A stretch of DNA of 64,000 nt from Paracidovorax sp031843945 (GCF_031843945.1 NZ_JAVTJJ010000008.1:1-64000); one strand, 5' to 3'. Positions 31,149 through 40,510 are shown, counted from the first letter of the stretch. Made by a program: numbers and translations. Notes: generated by a model from the sequence alone, not told the origin.

Positions 31149-32876
31149 ATGCCCCACCTTTCCCGCCCAACTCCATGGCGACGCCAGAGCTTTCGCAACC
31201 AGCTGACGCTCTGGTTCGGCAGCCTGTGCCTGTTGGCCCTGTTGGGCGGCGGCGCCTATGTGGGCCGCATCGCCACGCAGGAAATCGCCAGCTCGGGCGG
31301 CGAGGCGCTGTACGTGAGCGCCCGCTCTGCTGCCGACCTGCTGAACACGCACCTGCGCGAGCGGTCGCAAGAGATCGACCTGATGCGCCAGTCACCGATG
31401 CTGATGCGTGGGGCGCTCGACTCTGCCGACCTTCGGCGCGTGCTCGACGCCCGCAAAGCCACCCATGGCGAATACGCCTGGATCGGCGTCACCGACGCGG
31501 ACGGCAACGTGCTTCAGGCCACCGGCGGCCTGCTGGTCGGCGAAAAGGTGAACAAACGGCCCTGGTTCATCTCCGCGCGTTCGGGCCTTTTCATCGGCGA
31601 CGTGCATGAAGCCGTACTGCTGGCCAAGCGCCTGCCCAACGCCCAGCCCGACCAGCCGCTGCGCTTCATCGACTTCGCGGCGCCCATTCTGGGCGACAAC
31701 GGCGAGCTGCGAGGCGTGCTGGGCTCGCACGCCCACTGGGCCTGGGTGACGGAAACGGTGGAATCCGTGGTGCTGAACCAGGCCGCTCGCCTACGCACTG
31801 AGGTTTTGATCGCCGACCAGGCCGGCAACGTGCTGTACCCGTTCCGCCACGCCGGCCAGCTGCAGCTGCCCAAGCGTCAACAGCCCGGCGCGCATTACGA
31901 AACGCTGGCCTGGGCCGACGGTGGCAACTATCTCACCAGCATGGTCACCGTAAGCCTGCCCAACGACGCAGCGCCCGAATGGCGCATTGCCCTGCGCCAG
32001 CCCATCGACGTGGCATTGGCCGAAGTCAAAGCGCTGCGCCAGCGCCTGGTGGTGCTGGGCTTGCTGATGGCAGCCTTGTGCGCCTTCATCGCGCACCGGC
32101 TGGCGTCGCGGGTGAGCCGCCCTGTGGAGCAGCTCGCGCTCGCCGCCGGCCAGATCGAGCGGCGCGACGGCACCCCTGCGTATCCGCAAAGCGGCCATTC
32201 CGCCGAAATCGACCAGCTCAACCAGTCGTTCCAGTCCATGACGCATTCGCTGCTGGAGCGCGAAGGCGAGCTGTCGCGCCTGAACGCCTCGCTGGAAGCC
32301 CAGGTGACCGAGCGCACCGAAGCGCTGCACCGGGCCAACGCCGAACTTGGTCGCCTGGTGGTGCGCGATGCGCTGACCGGCCTGTACAACCGGCGCCGGT
32401 TCGACGAGAAGCTGCGCGAAGATTTCCAGCTGTTTCAGCGCGGCGGCCGTGCCTTTGCTGTACTGATGATCGACGTGGACCATTTCAAGCGCATCAACGA
32501 CACGTACGGCCACCCGGCCGGCGATGCGGTGCTGCAGCATCTGGCCGGTGTGATTACCGACAGCGTGCGCACCACGGACTTCGTTGCGCGCTACGGTGGT
32601 GAAGAGTTTCTGGTGCTGCTGCCCGAGCCGCAACAGGGCGAAGAAGCGCTGTTGGTGGCCGAGAAGATCCGCCGTGCGGTGGCGGCCGAACCCTTCCCGA
32701 TGGTGGGCCACCTGACCGTCAGCCTGGGCCTGAGCCGTGCCAACCTGGATGACGCCGCCGGTGCCGAAGTGGTGCAGCGGGCCGATCAAGGGCTGTATCT
32801 GGCAAAGCAGCAGGGGCGCAACAGAACCGTTTCCGTTCCTGTGGATAACGGTGCGCCAACAACTGCTAACACCTAG
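31149..32876 (+). CDS. Membrane diguanylate cyclase with Cache, HAMP and GGDEF domains
   Basis: The 575-residue protein has a transmembrane helix (about 20-42), a periplasmic Cache-like sensor (Y-A-W-I-G-V-T-D-A-D-G-N near residue 110), a second helix near 305-325 and HAMP. A coiled coil follows, then a GGDEF domain with active G-G-E-E-F near residue 484 and an R-T-T-D inhibitory site five residues before it. It should make cyclic di-GMP in response to an external ligand, with product inhibition. It lies upstream of the phytochrome cluster but is not clearly co-transcribed. Confidence 0.92.
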   Translation: MPHLSRPTPWRRQSFRNQLTLWFGSLCLLALLGGGAYVGRIATQEIASSGGEALYVSARSAADLLNTHLRERSQEIDLMRQSPMLMRGALDSADLRRVLDARKATHGEYAWIGVTDADGNVLQATGGLLVGEKVNKRPWFISARSGLFIGDVHEAVLLAKRLPNAQPDQPLRFIDFAAPILGDNGELRGVLGSHAHWAWVTETVESVVLNQAARLRTEVLIADQAGNVLYPFRHAGQLQLPKRQQPGAHYETLAWADGGNYLTSMVTVSLPNDAAPEWRIALRQPIDVALAEVKALRQRLVVLGLLMAALCAFIAHRLASRVSRPVEQLALAAGQIERRDGTPAYPQSGHSAEIDQLNQSFQSMTHSLLEREGELSRLNASLEAQVTERTEALHRANAELGRLVVRDALTGLYNRRRFDEKLREDFQLFQRGGRAFAVLMIDVDHFKRINDTYGHPAGDAVLQHLAGVITDSVRTTDFVARYGGEEFLVLLPEPQQGEEALLVAEKIRRAVAAEPFPMVGHLTVSLGLSRANLDDAAGAEVVQRADQGLYLAKQQGRNRTVSVPVDNGAPTTANT

Positions 32877-32943
32877 AATGCGGCCATTGCGCACCGCTAT
32901 CAGTCATTGACGCACCCGCGCCTTCTCCTCATTTGTTTCAGAC

Positions 32944-33612
32944 GTGCCCCTGCGCTCCACCGAAGCCCCTACGCTGAGCGCGCCTGCGCAGCGCACGGCT
33001 GATCCCCTTGCGGCTCTGCGGCAGGCCACACAAGAGCGCCACGCCCGGCTGGACGCCCACCTGCCCATCGCCCGGCCTGACGCCCAATTGCGCGACTACG
33101 CACAGCACGCTCGCGCCTTGAGCGGCTGGCTCGCAGCCCTGGCACCCGAGTTGCGAGCCTTGCAGACCCAGGCCCCGGGCTTTGCCTTCGACGACCCGGC
33201 CCGACTGGCTGCGCTGCAGGCCGACCTGCAGGATGCCGACCTGAACGGCGCCCCCTCAGATGTTGCATCCGTACCTTGCAGCACCGCCACCCTGGACACC
33301 CTGCAACAGGCCTTGCAGACAGTGCCCACGCAAGTCACCGCGTTCCGCTGGGGCCTGGCCTACGTGGTCGAAGGCTCGCAACTGGGCGGGCAGGTGCTGC
33401 ACCGCCGATTGGCGCCGCGCCTGGCGCCCCACCCGCTGCGGTATCTGCAAGGCAGCGGCGGCAACACCACCGGCGCGCGCTGGCGAGAATTCGTCGAGCG
33501 GCTGCGCGACCAGGTGCGCTCGCCCGATGCCGTGCAGGCCGCATGCGCCGGCGCGGCGGCCGCGTTCGACGGGCTGGAGCGCGACCTGCGCGCTGCGGGA
33601 GCACCCCTGTGA
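32944..33612 (+). CDS. bphO: Biliverdin-producing heme oxygenase
   Basis: The 222-residue protein fits bacterial heme oxygenases: a proximal His in E-R-H-A-R-L-D near residue 33, and the distal helix signature Y-V-V-E-G-S-Q-L-G-G-Q-V-L near residue 140. It opens heme to biliverdin, the chromophore of the adjacent bacteriophytochrome. It begins with GTG, and its stop overlaps the phytochrome start (GTGA), so enzyme and photoreceptor are translationally coupled. Confidence 0.9.
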   Translation: MPLRSTEAPTLSAPAQRTADPLAALRQATQERHARLDAHLPIARPDAQLRDYAQHARALSGWLAALAPELRALQTQAPGFAFDDPARLAALQADLQDADLNGAPSDVASVPCSTATLDTLQQALQTVPTQVTAFRWGLAYVVEGSQLGGQVLHRRLAPRLAPHPLRYLQGSGGNTTGARWREFVERLRDQVRSPDAVQAACAGAAAAFDGLERDLRAAGAPL

Positions 33613-35831
33613 CCACGCCCTCGCGCATCCCTCATTTTCAGGGCCTGCTGCTGCCGGCCGCCACGCTGGACAACTGCGAGCGCGAGCCGATCCACATCCC
33701 GGGCGCCGTCCAGAACCACGGCGCCTTGCTGGCGCTGGATGCAGATGGCATGGTGCGCTACGCCAGCGCCAACACGGCTGAGCTGCTCGGCCACAGGGTA
33801 GAGCCCGGCACGCCATGGAGCGCCGCCAGCCTGGGCGGTGACGAGCGACTTTGGGAGCTGATCTCCGAAGGCGTGGCCGCCCTGAGCAGCCGTGGCGACA
33901 TCCCCATGCCGGCCGAATGCGTGCTGGCAGGCCGCACGTTCGACGTGGTGCTGCACATGGTGCAGTCGCTGCTGGTGGTGGAATTCGAAAGCCGCCGGCA
34001 ATCGTCCGATGAGCTGGCAGGCTTTGCGGTGCAGGCCCACCGCGCCATGGAAAAGCTGCGCCGCCCCCGCGCCATCAACGACCTGCTGCAGCGGGCCACC
34101 GAAGAGCTGCGCGCCTTGACCGGCTTTGACCGCGTTATGGCCTACCGCTTTCGCCACGACAGCAGTGGCGACGTGGTGGCCGAGTCGTGCGTCGACACGC
34201 TGGACCCCTACCTCGGCCGCCGCTACCCGGCCAGCGACATTCCGGCCCAGGCGCGCCGCCTGTACGTGGCCAGCACGCTGCGCATGATCGCCGACGTCAA
34301 CTCGCCCACCGTGCCGCTGCTGCAAATGACGCCGGAGCCGCTGGACCTGACCGCCAGCGTGCTGCGCAGCGTGTCGCCGATCCACATCGAATACCTGACG
34401 AACATGGGCGTGGGCGCATCGATGAGCGTGTCCATCGTCATCAACGACCAGCTGTGGGGCCTGCTGGCGTGCCACCACATGGGGCCGCGCCAGGTGCCCT
34501 ACAGCGTGCGCATGGCCTGCGACGTGATCGCCCAGATTCTGGCCGCCAACATCCAGACGGCGCTGACCCGCGCGCAAGCAGAACGCCACCAGGACGTGGC
34601 CGCCCTGCGCACGGATGTAATGGAAAACGTGCTGCATTCCGAAGACGAGTTCGCCACGCTCTGCCAATTCGCCGCTCCGCTGGCCCGGGCGTTGCGCGCC
34701 GAAGGCGCCGTGGTGGCCGAACGCAGCAAGCTGTGCCAGGAAGGAGCCATCTCCAACGAGGTGGCGCGCATTCTGGTGCAGTGGCTCAACTCGACCCAGC
34801 CGGAACAGGGTAATGACATCTACCAGACCCATGCGCTGCCGCTGGAGTCGCCTGCCATCGCTGCGGCTGCGGCGCCCTGGTGCGGCGTGCTGGGTTTGCC
34901 GCTTGATCGCAGCACGGGCAGCTGGCTGATCTTCCTGCGCAAGGAGCAGGTCGAGACCATTCATTGGGGCGGCAAACCCGACAAGGAAATGCGCTCCGGC
35001 CCGCTGGGCCCCCGGCTCACGCCACGCGGATCGTTCGATCTGTGGAAGGAAACGGTGCGATCCACGGCCGTTCCCTGGAGCGCCGAAGACCTGAAGATCG
35101 CCCAGCAGATGCTCGACGAACTGGTGCGCGCCCAAAATGGCCGCAACGCCGAATTGAACCGGGCGCGCAACCAGCTGATGGCCGTGCTGGGGCACGACCT
35201 GCGCGACCCATTGCACTCCATCAGCATGGCGGCTCGCGTGCTGGAAAAGACCGACACGGCTGACAGCCGCACCGGCAAGCTGGGCCAGCGCATCCAGTCG
35301 TCCAGCAGCCGCATGCAGCGGCTGGTCAGCCAGGTGATGGACATGTCGCGCCTGCAGAACAAGCTGGGGTTGGACATGCACCCCGAGCCGCTGGACCTGG
35401 TGCCGCTGGTGACCGACATGCTGGATGAAGCGCGCACCGCACATCCCCAGTTGCAGCTGAATCTGGATGCCCCCGATTCGCTGATGGCCTATGCCGACCC
35501 AGACCGCGTGGCGCAGGTGATCGCCAACCTGGTCAGCAATGCCCGGCACCATGGTGAGTTGGGCGAGACGATCGAGGTACGCGCCTTCGCCCATGAAGAA
35601 GGGCCCATGCTGCAAGTCAGCAATGTGGCACCAGAGATACCCGCCGAGATTGCCGAAGCGCTGTTCAAGCCCTTCAAGCCCACGTCGGTCAACAACCCGC
35701 GCAACCAGGGCGGCATGGGTTTGGGTCTCTACATCGCGCACCAGATCGTGATGGAGCACGGCGGCGACCTGCGTTACCGCTTTGACGCACCGCGCGTGGT
35801 GTTTACCATGTTGCTGCGGACGCCCGCCTGA
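33609..35831 (+). CDS. bphP: Bacteriophytochrome sensor histidine kinase
   Basis: The 740-residue red/far-red photoreceptor has PAS-GAF-PHY followed by HisKA and HATPase. Cys23 (D-N-C-E-R-E-P-I) is the biliverdin attachment site of BphPs. The GAF domain has the diagnostic Y-P-A-S-D-I-P-A-Q-A-R. His529 in G-H-D-L-R-D-P is the phosphoacceptor, followed by N-L-V-S-N-A-R and G-M-G-L-G-L-Y-I-A. It starts with GTG inside the bphO stop. The response regulator and phosphotransferase candidate lie downstream. Confidence 0.95.
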   Translation: MTTPSRIPHFQGLLLPAATLDNCEREPIHIPGAVQNHGALLALDADGMVRYASANTAELLGHRVEPGTPWSAASLGGDERLWELISEGVAALSSRGDIPMPAECVLAGRTFDVVLHMVQSLLVVEFESRRQSSDELAGFAVQAHRAMEKLRRPRAINDLLQRATEELRALTGFDRVMAYRFRHDSSGDVVAESCVDTLDPYLGRRYPASDIPAQARRLYVASTLRMIADVNSPTVPLLQMTPEPLDLTASVLRSVSPIHIEYLTNMGVGASMSVSIVINDQLWGLLACHHMGPRQVPYSVRMACDVIAQILAANIQTALTRAQAERHQDVAALRTDVMENVLHSEDEFATLCQFAAPLARALRAEGAVVAERSKLCQEGAISNEVARILVQWLNSTQPEQGNDIYQTHALPLESPAIAAAAAPWCGVLGLPLDRSTGSWLIFLRKEQVETIHWGGKPDKEMRSGPLGPRLTPRGSFDLWKETVRSTAVPWSAEDLKIAQQMLDELVRAQNGRNAELNRARNQLMAVLGHDLRDPLHSISMAARVLEKTDTADSRTGKLGQRIQSSSSRMQRLVSQVMDMSRLQNKLGLDMHPEPLDLVPLVTDMLDEARTAHPQLQLNLDAPDSLMAYADPDRVAQVIANLVSNARHHGELGETIEVRAFAHEEGPMLQVSNVAPEIPAEIAEALFKPFKPTSVNNPRNQGGMGLGLYIAHQIVMEHGGDLRYRFDAPRVVFTMLLRTPA

Positions 35832-36087
35832 ATGCGCCTGTTGAAATCTGCAAAGGCTACCCAGGCGCGAGTACAGATAGCGGCGGTGTCCTACCGGGAC
35901 GAAACTGTCCCGCTGCCCTAATTTCGACACAATAAGCACCGTTGTAGAAACCGCAGCGGCTTGCAATATCAACGCTGCCCCTACTGCATTCGACGCGCGT
36001 TGCCCCGCCAAATAGTTGGCATCGGCAGGTGATCCAAGGCCACGCCGCGACCGTAATCCTGCAGACGTATCCGCTCGACACTGGCTT

Positions 36088-36474
36088 ATGCACCCCGAGA
36101 TCCTCATCATCGACGACAACCTGGATGCCACCGAACTGCTGCGCGAGCTGCTCGAGATGCAGGACTACCCGGTGCGCACCGCACTCAGCGGCCACGCCGC
36201 GCTCGCAGCCATGCGGGAACGGCCGGCGCAGCTGCTGCTGGTGGATCAAAATCTTCCCGACATACAGGGCTCGGTCCTTACACCTCAGTTGAGAGAGATA
36301 GCTACGCAGGCCGGTGTGCCGTGTATCGCCATTTCCATCACCGGCATGGCTTCAGGCACGGGGTCGGCCACGGCCGTCTTCGATCATGTGCTGGGCAAGC
36401 CGTTGGACTTCGACGCGTTCGATGCGCTGATAGCGCGCTGCGTTAGCCAGCTGCAGTTGAAATCAACGCAATGA
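36088..36474 (+). CDS. Single-domain response regulator
   Basis: The 128-residue CheY-like receiver has the acidic pair Asp9/Asp10, phosphoacceptor Asp53 (L-V-D-Q-N-L-P-D) and Lys104 (G-K-P). There is no output domain. It lies 256 nt downstream of bphP in the same direction and overlaps the next gene by four bases, so it is the likely target of the phytochrome kinase. The 256-nt gap shows no gene or clear hairpin. Confidence 0.9.
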   Translation: MHPEILIIDDNLDATELLRELLEMQDYPVRTALSGHAALAAMRERPAQLLLVDQNLPDIQGSVLTPQLREIATQAGVPCIAISITGMASGTGSATAVFDHVLGKPLDFDAFDALIARCVSQLQLKSTQ

Positions 36475-37199
36475 CGGTGCCCTCATCCATTGAATTGCGC
36501 ACACCGCCACCGATTGCCATGAACACCCTTGACCAACCGAACGCGCGCCTGTGGATGGCGGCCGGCGTGCAACACGCGGTGTTGATGCGCGCCTTGCCGG
36601 CCATGCGCCATGACCTTGCCAGCCCGCTGTCGGTGATGCGCATGGGCATGACCGTGCTCAAGCGCCGGCTGTCCCCTGGCAACGACACGCCTGCAGAGCA
36701 GGCCGTGGAGCGGGTCGAACAGCTGGAAGGCCAGCTCACCATACTGGGTGAACACGTGCGCCGCCTGCGCAACTGGGACGTGCAGATCTCCGATCGCCAA
36801 CCGGCACGCGCCACCTTGCTGGAGGCCATCGAACTGGCCCGCCCGCTGCTGGCGCTGCGCGGCGTCTTCATCCAGCCCCTGGCAGATGCCCAGCCTGGCG
36901 ACAGCGAACTGCCCGTGCCTCACCACACGCTGCTCTACATCACGCTGGCTGCGATCTACCATCTCGCGGAGTCCGCAGAAGAGGCGCCCGCAGAGATCCA
37001 CGTGTCCCCCACGCCGGGCGGCATTCGCATTGCGGCCCAAGGCAGCGTGTCGCCCGATGCACTGCCGCCGCTGGTGCCCGCCGGTGCGCAAAACACCCTG
37101 CCCATCGACGCCGCCGCGCTGCAGTGCCTGGCCGATTGCCTCAACATGCCGGTCGAGGCGGTACAGGGGCAGGTCGACATCACGCTGCCCACGGCCTGA
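36471..37199 (+). CDS. HisKA-like protein with degenerate ATPase domain, ChpT-like phosphotransferase candidate
   Basis: The 242-residue cytoplasmic protein has an H-box M-R-H-D-L-A-S-P-L-S with His47 and a long second helix, giving a kinase-type dimerisation hairpin. The C-terminal part should be a Bergerat fold, but recognisable N, G1 and G2 boxes are missing. This resembles ChpT-type histidine phosphotransferases. It overlaps the response regulator gene (ATGA). A phosphorelay from BphP through the receiver to this protein is an inference. Confidence 0.65.
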   Translation: MTVPSSIELRTPPPIAMNTLDQPNARLWMAAGVQHAVLMRALPAMRHDLASPLSVMRMGMTVLKRRLSPGNDTPAEQAVERVEQLEGQLTILGEHVRRLRNWDVQISDRQPARATLLEAIELARPLLALRGVFIQPLADAQPGDSELPVPHHTLLYITLAAIYHLAESAEEAPAEIHVSPTPGGIRIAAQGSVSPDALPPLVPAGAQNTLPIDAAALQCLADCLNMPVEAVQGQVDITLPTA

Positions 37200-37233
37200 G
37201 CAGTCAGCCAATTGTTTGAGGGGTGTCAGCCCT

Positions 37234-37500
37234 TCAACGCATGGGCAGTACAAACACTCTGGGCTTGGGCTGACAGCCTGGCCCATCGAAGGGGCCGCTG
37301 TCCTGTGCCCAGCCTGATCCGGGCGAAGTCTGTGCACACACCCGCCGCCCATCGATCTTGCTGCGCCACCAGTGCCAGGGCGCAGGTGCCGACCATGCGG
37401 GGGCAATGCACAGCACGGCAAACGCCAACGCCAATACCGCGGCCACCGCAGACATGGCGGCAAATCGAAGCGGTTCAGTGCTGACAGACCTGGATGGCAT
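37234..37500 (-). CDS. Small secreted protein, unknown
   Basis: The 88-residue product starts at an ATG with a strong AAGGAG 7 nt upstream. A signal peptide ends near residue 38 (A-W-S-A-P-A). The mature part is about 50 residues, Trp-rich with two Cys (R-V-C-A-Q and G-P-G-C-Q) that could form a disulfide. I recognise no family. It lies 44 nt downstream of the LysE-type exporter gene on the same strand. Confidence 0.65.
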   Translation of the reverse strand: MPSRSVSTEPLRFAAMSAVAAVLALAFAVLCIAPAWSAPAPWHWWRSKIDGRRVCAQTSPGSGWAQDSGPFDGPGCQPKPRVFVLPMR

Positions 37501-37544
37501 GGTGATGCTCCTTGCCTTGGGAGCTTGAGCTGATGAGGGCGCTC

Positions 37545-38183
37545 TCAACTGAGCTTGTGCCGCGTCTGCAGCAGCCCCAGGCCCAGCCCCATGAAGGTGC
37601 CGCCCACGATGCGGTTGAACAGCTTCGCCCGCGCCACCAGATGGCCCTTGACCAGCGAAATCAGCGTCACGTAGAAGGCATGGGATACCAACGCGCACAC
37701 GGCGAACGTGGTGGTCAGCAGCAGATATTGCGCGAACAACGACGCGCCGGTCACGATGAACTGGGGGAACAGTGCCGAAAAGAACAGGATGGACTTCGGG
37801 TTCGTCAACGACACGCCCAACCCCTGCACCACTAGTTGCCAGTTCATGCGCTCCCGCCGCTGCGTGGGTGCCAGGCCGGCATCGCGGCCTATCAGCGCGT
37901 CCCTGCTGCGCCAGCGCTTCACACCCAGCCAGATGAGATACAGGGCGCCGGCCACTTTCATGACCAGAAAAGCATTGGCGGACATGCTCAGGATGGTTCC
38001 CATGCCGATCATCGCCAAGCCCGACACCACGAAGATGCCCATCGTGCTGCCGAGCGAGCTGAAGGCCGTCCGCTTCGCTCCGACGTCCACCGAGTTCGAT
38101 ACCGCCAGCAGCACAGCCGGGCCAGGGGTGAAGCAGATCAGCAACGAAACACCGCAAAAGAGGAGCCAGTGGGCAAGGTTCAT
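37545..38183 (-). CDS. LysE family amino acid exporter
   Basis: The 212-residue inner-membrane protein has five or six transmembrane helices and the LysE/RhtB N-terminal signature (F-T-P-G-P-A-V-L-L-A-V-S). It also has the conserved Asn-Pro-Lys (T-N-P-K-S-I-L-F-F) after the central loop. This family exports amino acids or homoserine lactone-like compounds. ATG at 38183 is chosen, with AAGG about 10 nt upstream; a start 30 nt further up is weaker. Confidence 0.92.
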   Translation of the reverse strand: MNLAHWLLFCGVSLLICFTPGPAVLLAVSNSVDVGAKRTAFSSLGSTMGIFVVSGLAMIGMGTILSMSANAFLVMKVAGALYLIWLGVKRWRSRDALIGRDAGLAPTQRRERMNWQLVVQGLGVSLTNPKSILFFSALFPQFIVTGASLFAQYLLLTTTFAVCALVSHAFYVTLISLVKGHLVARAKLFNRIVGGTFMGLGLGLLQTRHKLS

Positions 38184-38232
38184 GGTGAGAGCCTTTCGGT
38201 ATTCAAGCAGCACATATTTTCGCTGGCTTCAT

Positions 38233-39111
38233 TCAGGCCATGCTCGCGTCGTGTGTTGGCCACGGCGCGGTAACGATCCACCCCTCCAGCGCGTCCATTT
38301 CCGGCGGCAGGCCGTATAGCGCGTCGCCCTCGGCGTGGCGCAGGCTGGCCCAGGCGGCCTGGGCAAGGCACAGCACGGCGTCCAGGCTGTCGCCGCTGGC
38401 GTCGCTGGCCAGCGCATCGCGCTGTGCATGCGTCAACTTCAGGCGCAGGCCAAGCCGTGTGCTGCCCAGCTCCAGCGCCTCGATGAGGTCGCGGCGAGCA
38501 ATCAGGCGCTCGGGGGTCTGGCGCTGGCGGTCGTCGCTTTTATAGCTGCGCCGTCCGATGATTTCGCGCGCCAGCAGTCCGGGGTAGGCTTCCAGCGCCA
38601 CACGGGCCGGGTCGCCCGCATGCAGGCCAGGCAGGTGCACGCCGGCGTCCAGCAACAGCGGCACGCCCGCGTGCAGCATGTAGGCGACGGGAGGATTCAC
38701 CCATTTCATCGACGGGCTGGAGCCGGCCGGGCCGTCGGTGGCGCGGTGGGCAAACTTTCCTCCCACGGGGCGGGCTTGGCAGAACGCGGCAAAGGTGTCC
38801 CTGATCTGCGGGCGGGTCAGCGTGCGGTAGTGCTGCATGCTGGCATGCCAGCTCAGCGGCCAGCCCAGCTGTGTGAGCAGTGTGCGCGGCAGTCCGAAGG
38901 GCAGGTCGAAACCGCCCACCCACGTGCGGGGCTCGGCCAACCAGTCGCCAAAGGCAGCCAGGGTGTGAAAGCGCTGCAGGCCCGCCAGCACCACGCGGCC
39001 ACGCTCAAGGTGACCCAGGGCCAGCACAATGGGTTTGGTGCGGCTTGGGCTGCTGGAAAAGTCGCAGCCGATCAGCAGCGCGCCCGGGCTGGCATCAGAC
39101 TTTGCAGCCAT
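38233..39111 (-). CDS. DUF429 protein, predicted RNase H-like nuclease
   Basis: The 292-residue protein has the DUF429 pattern: L-I-G-C-D-F-S-S-S at the N-terminus with the first acidic residue of an RNase H-like fold, G-G-F-D-L-P-F-G-L-P near residue 67, and S-D-A-S-G-D-S-L-D-A near residue 245. Catalytic activity is predicted from the fold only. It is followed 4 nt away by the upstream EamA gene's stop, so both may be in one unit. Confidence 0.82.
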   Translation of the reverse strand: MAAKSDASPGALLIGCDFSSSPSRTKPIVLALGHLERGRVVLAGLQRFHTLAAFGDWLAEPRTWVGGFDLPFGLPRTLLTQLGWPLSWHASMQHYRTLTRPQIRDTFAAFCQARPVGGKFAHRATDGPAGSSPSMKWVNPPVAYMLHAGVPLLLDAGVHLPGLHAGDPARVALEAYPGLLAREIIGRRSYKSDDRQRQTPERLIARRDLIEALELGSTRLGLRLKLTHAQRDALASDASGDSLDAVLCLAQAAWASLRHAEGDALYGLPPEMDALEGWIVTAPWPTHDASMA

Positions 39112-39114
39112 GCC

Positions 39115-39996
39115 TTAACCCAGCGCCAGAGCGGTGACGCCCGCCGCGATCAGCACCGCGCCGGCGATGCGCGCCGCGCGGTCGCCTTCGCCCAGCAGGT
39201 GCCCACCGATCAGCGCGGCGAACAGCATGGAGACCTCGCGCGCCGGGGCCACGTGCGACAGCGGTGCCTCGCGCATGGCGTAGAGCACCAGCACGTAGGC
39301 CACAGGGCTGACGGCCGCCACCAGCAGGGCGAAGCGCCACTGCACGCTCCACAGCCGTGCGGCGGTGGGCACGTCGCGCAGCACGGCGGGTGCCAGCACG
39401 GCCACGCGCACGAAGTTGCCCATGTAGTCGACGAGGATGGGCGACATCAGCAGCATCTTCACGGCGTAGCCGTCCACCACGGTGTAGCTGGCGATGAAGA
39501 CGCCGGTCAGCACGCCGTAGAAGATGCCGGTGTGCACACGTTGCCGGGCGGCCGGGTCGTGCGCCGCACGCAGCAGCGCGGGCCCGCCGGCGATGAGGAA
39601 CACTCCGCCCACCACGCCGGCAATGCCGAACACGCCCAGCGCAGACAATTGCTCGCCCAGCAGCGTGACCGCGACCAGCGACGACAGCAGCGGACCGGAG
39701 CCGCGCGCCAGCGGATACACCACCGTCAAGTCCGCCTTGCGATAGCCGCGCAGCAAGATGACGTAGTAGCCCACATGCAGCAGCCCGCTGGCGACGACGA
39801 AACCCCATTCGACACGGCCCCAGTGGGGCACCACGTCGCGGCCGATCCACCAGCCGAGCGGTGCCCAGATGAACATCATCAGCGCCGAGGTGAAGAAGGC
39901 GAAACGCGAGTCGCCGCCGGCTTTCTTGGCCGCGATGTTCCAGCCGGCATGGATCAGCCCGGCAAGGATGATGAGTGCGAAAGCGTTGAGCGACAC
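39115..39996 (-). CDS. EamA/DMT superfamily transporter
   Basis: The 293-residue protein contains ten hydrophobic helices in two repeats of five (E-x-x-x-A-like pattern; W-N-I-A-A-K-K near residue 18). Members move metabolites, amino acids or nucleotide sugars across the inner membrane. It is immediately upstream of the DUF429 gene. The substrate is not predictable. Confidence 0.9.
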   Translation of the reverse strand: MSLNAFALIILAGLIHAGWNIAAKKAGGDSRFAFFTSALMMFIWAPLGWWIGRDVVPHWGRVEWGFVVASGLLHVGYYVILLRGYRKADLTVVYPLARGSGPLLSSLVAVTLLGEQLSALGVFGIAGVVGGVFLIAGGPALLRAAHDPAARQRVHTGIFYGVLTGVFIASYTVVDGYAVKMLLMSPILVDYMGNFVRVAVLAPAVLRDVPTAARLWSVQWRFALLVAAVSPVAYVLVLYAMREAPLSHVAPAREVSMLFAALIGGHLLGEGDRAARIAGAVLIAAGVTALALG

Positions 39997-40084
39997 CGGC
40001 TAGTGGTTCACGACACCACGCGTGTGCGCCATGCAACCGGCTGGACCGGGCCCTCGGCGGCCGCTTGGCTCAGCGATGCGTCAC

Positions 40085-40507
40085 TCACGCCCTGCCGATG
40101 ATCGAGGCCGTGGCGATCAGCTCTTCCAGCAGAGCGTAGGACACCCGGCCCGACACCGCGTACGGGTCCAGCTCGGGCTTTTCGGAATACTTCAGCACGA
40201 TGGAATGATTGATGCGCGAGAGGTTGACCTGCCCCATCGTCCAGCCGCCAAAGCGGCGCTCGTCGATTTCCTCGAAGTGCAGCAGCTCGACGTCCTTGTG
40301 GCGCGGGTCGCGCTGGATGTGCCCGTACAGCTCGCTGACGGCCGAGCGGCTGCCTTCGATGGCCTGCAGGAATACGCCGCCGCCAAAGCACAGCACGCCA
40401 GTGATGCCGCTGGGCGGGTTGTGCGTGCGCGATGTCGCAAGAATGGCCTCGATGGCGGCGGGCGAATTGTCAACCGCGCGGCTGGCATAGAGCAGGCGAA
40501 CCAACAT
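40085..40507 (-). CDS. BLUF domain blue-light sensor protein
   Basis: The 140-residue flavin photoreceptor has the key residues of BLUF photochemistry: Tyr7 (L-L-Y-A-S-R), Asn30 (T-H-N-P-P-S-G-I-T-G), Gln48 (F-L-Q-A-I-E-G) and W89/M91 (G-G-W-T-M-G). There is no fused output domain, so it must act on a partner protein. The start is 3 nt after folE, and its GGAAGG Shine-Dalgarno overlaps the folE end, so expression is coupled to GTP cyclohydrolase. Confidence 0.94.
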   Translation of the reverse strand: MLVRLLYASRAVDNSPAAIEAILATSRTHNPPSGITGVLCFGGGVFLQAIEGSRSAVSELYGHIQRDPRHKDVELLHFEEIDERRFGGWTMGQVNLSRINHSIVLKYSEKPELDPYAVSGRVSYALLEELIATASIIGRA

Positions 40508-40510
40508 GGA

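Noticed and set aside
33360..36131. A 923-codon open frame antisense to the bacteriophytochrome.
   Set aside because: It is a shadow of the well-supported bphO-bphP genes and its translation is rich in His/Gln/Arg with no recognisable domain.
38335..40101. A 588-codon open frame opposite the DUF429 and EamA genes.
   Set aside because: It is a His/Gln/Arg-rich shadow frame; the minus-strand genes have clear family motifs.
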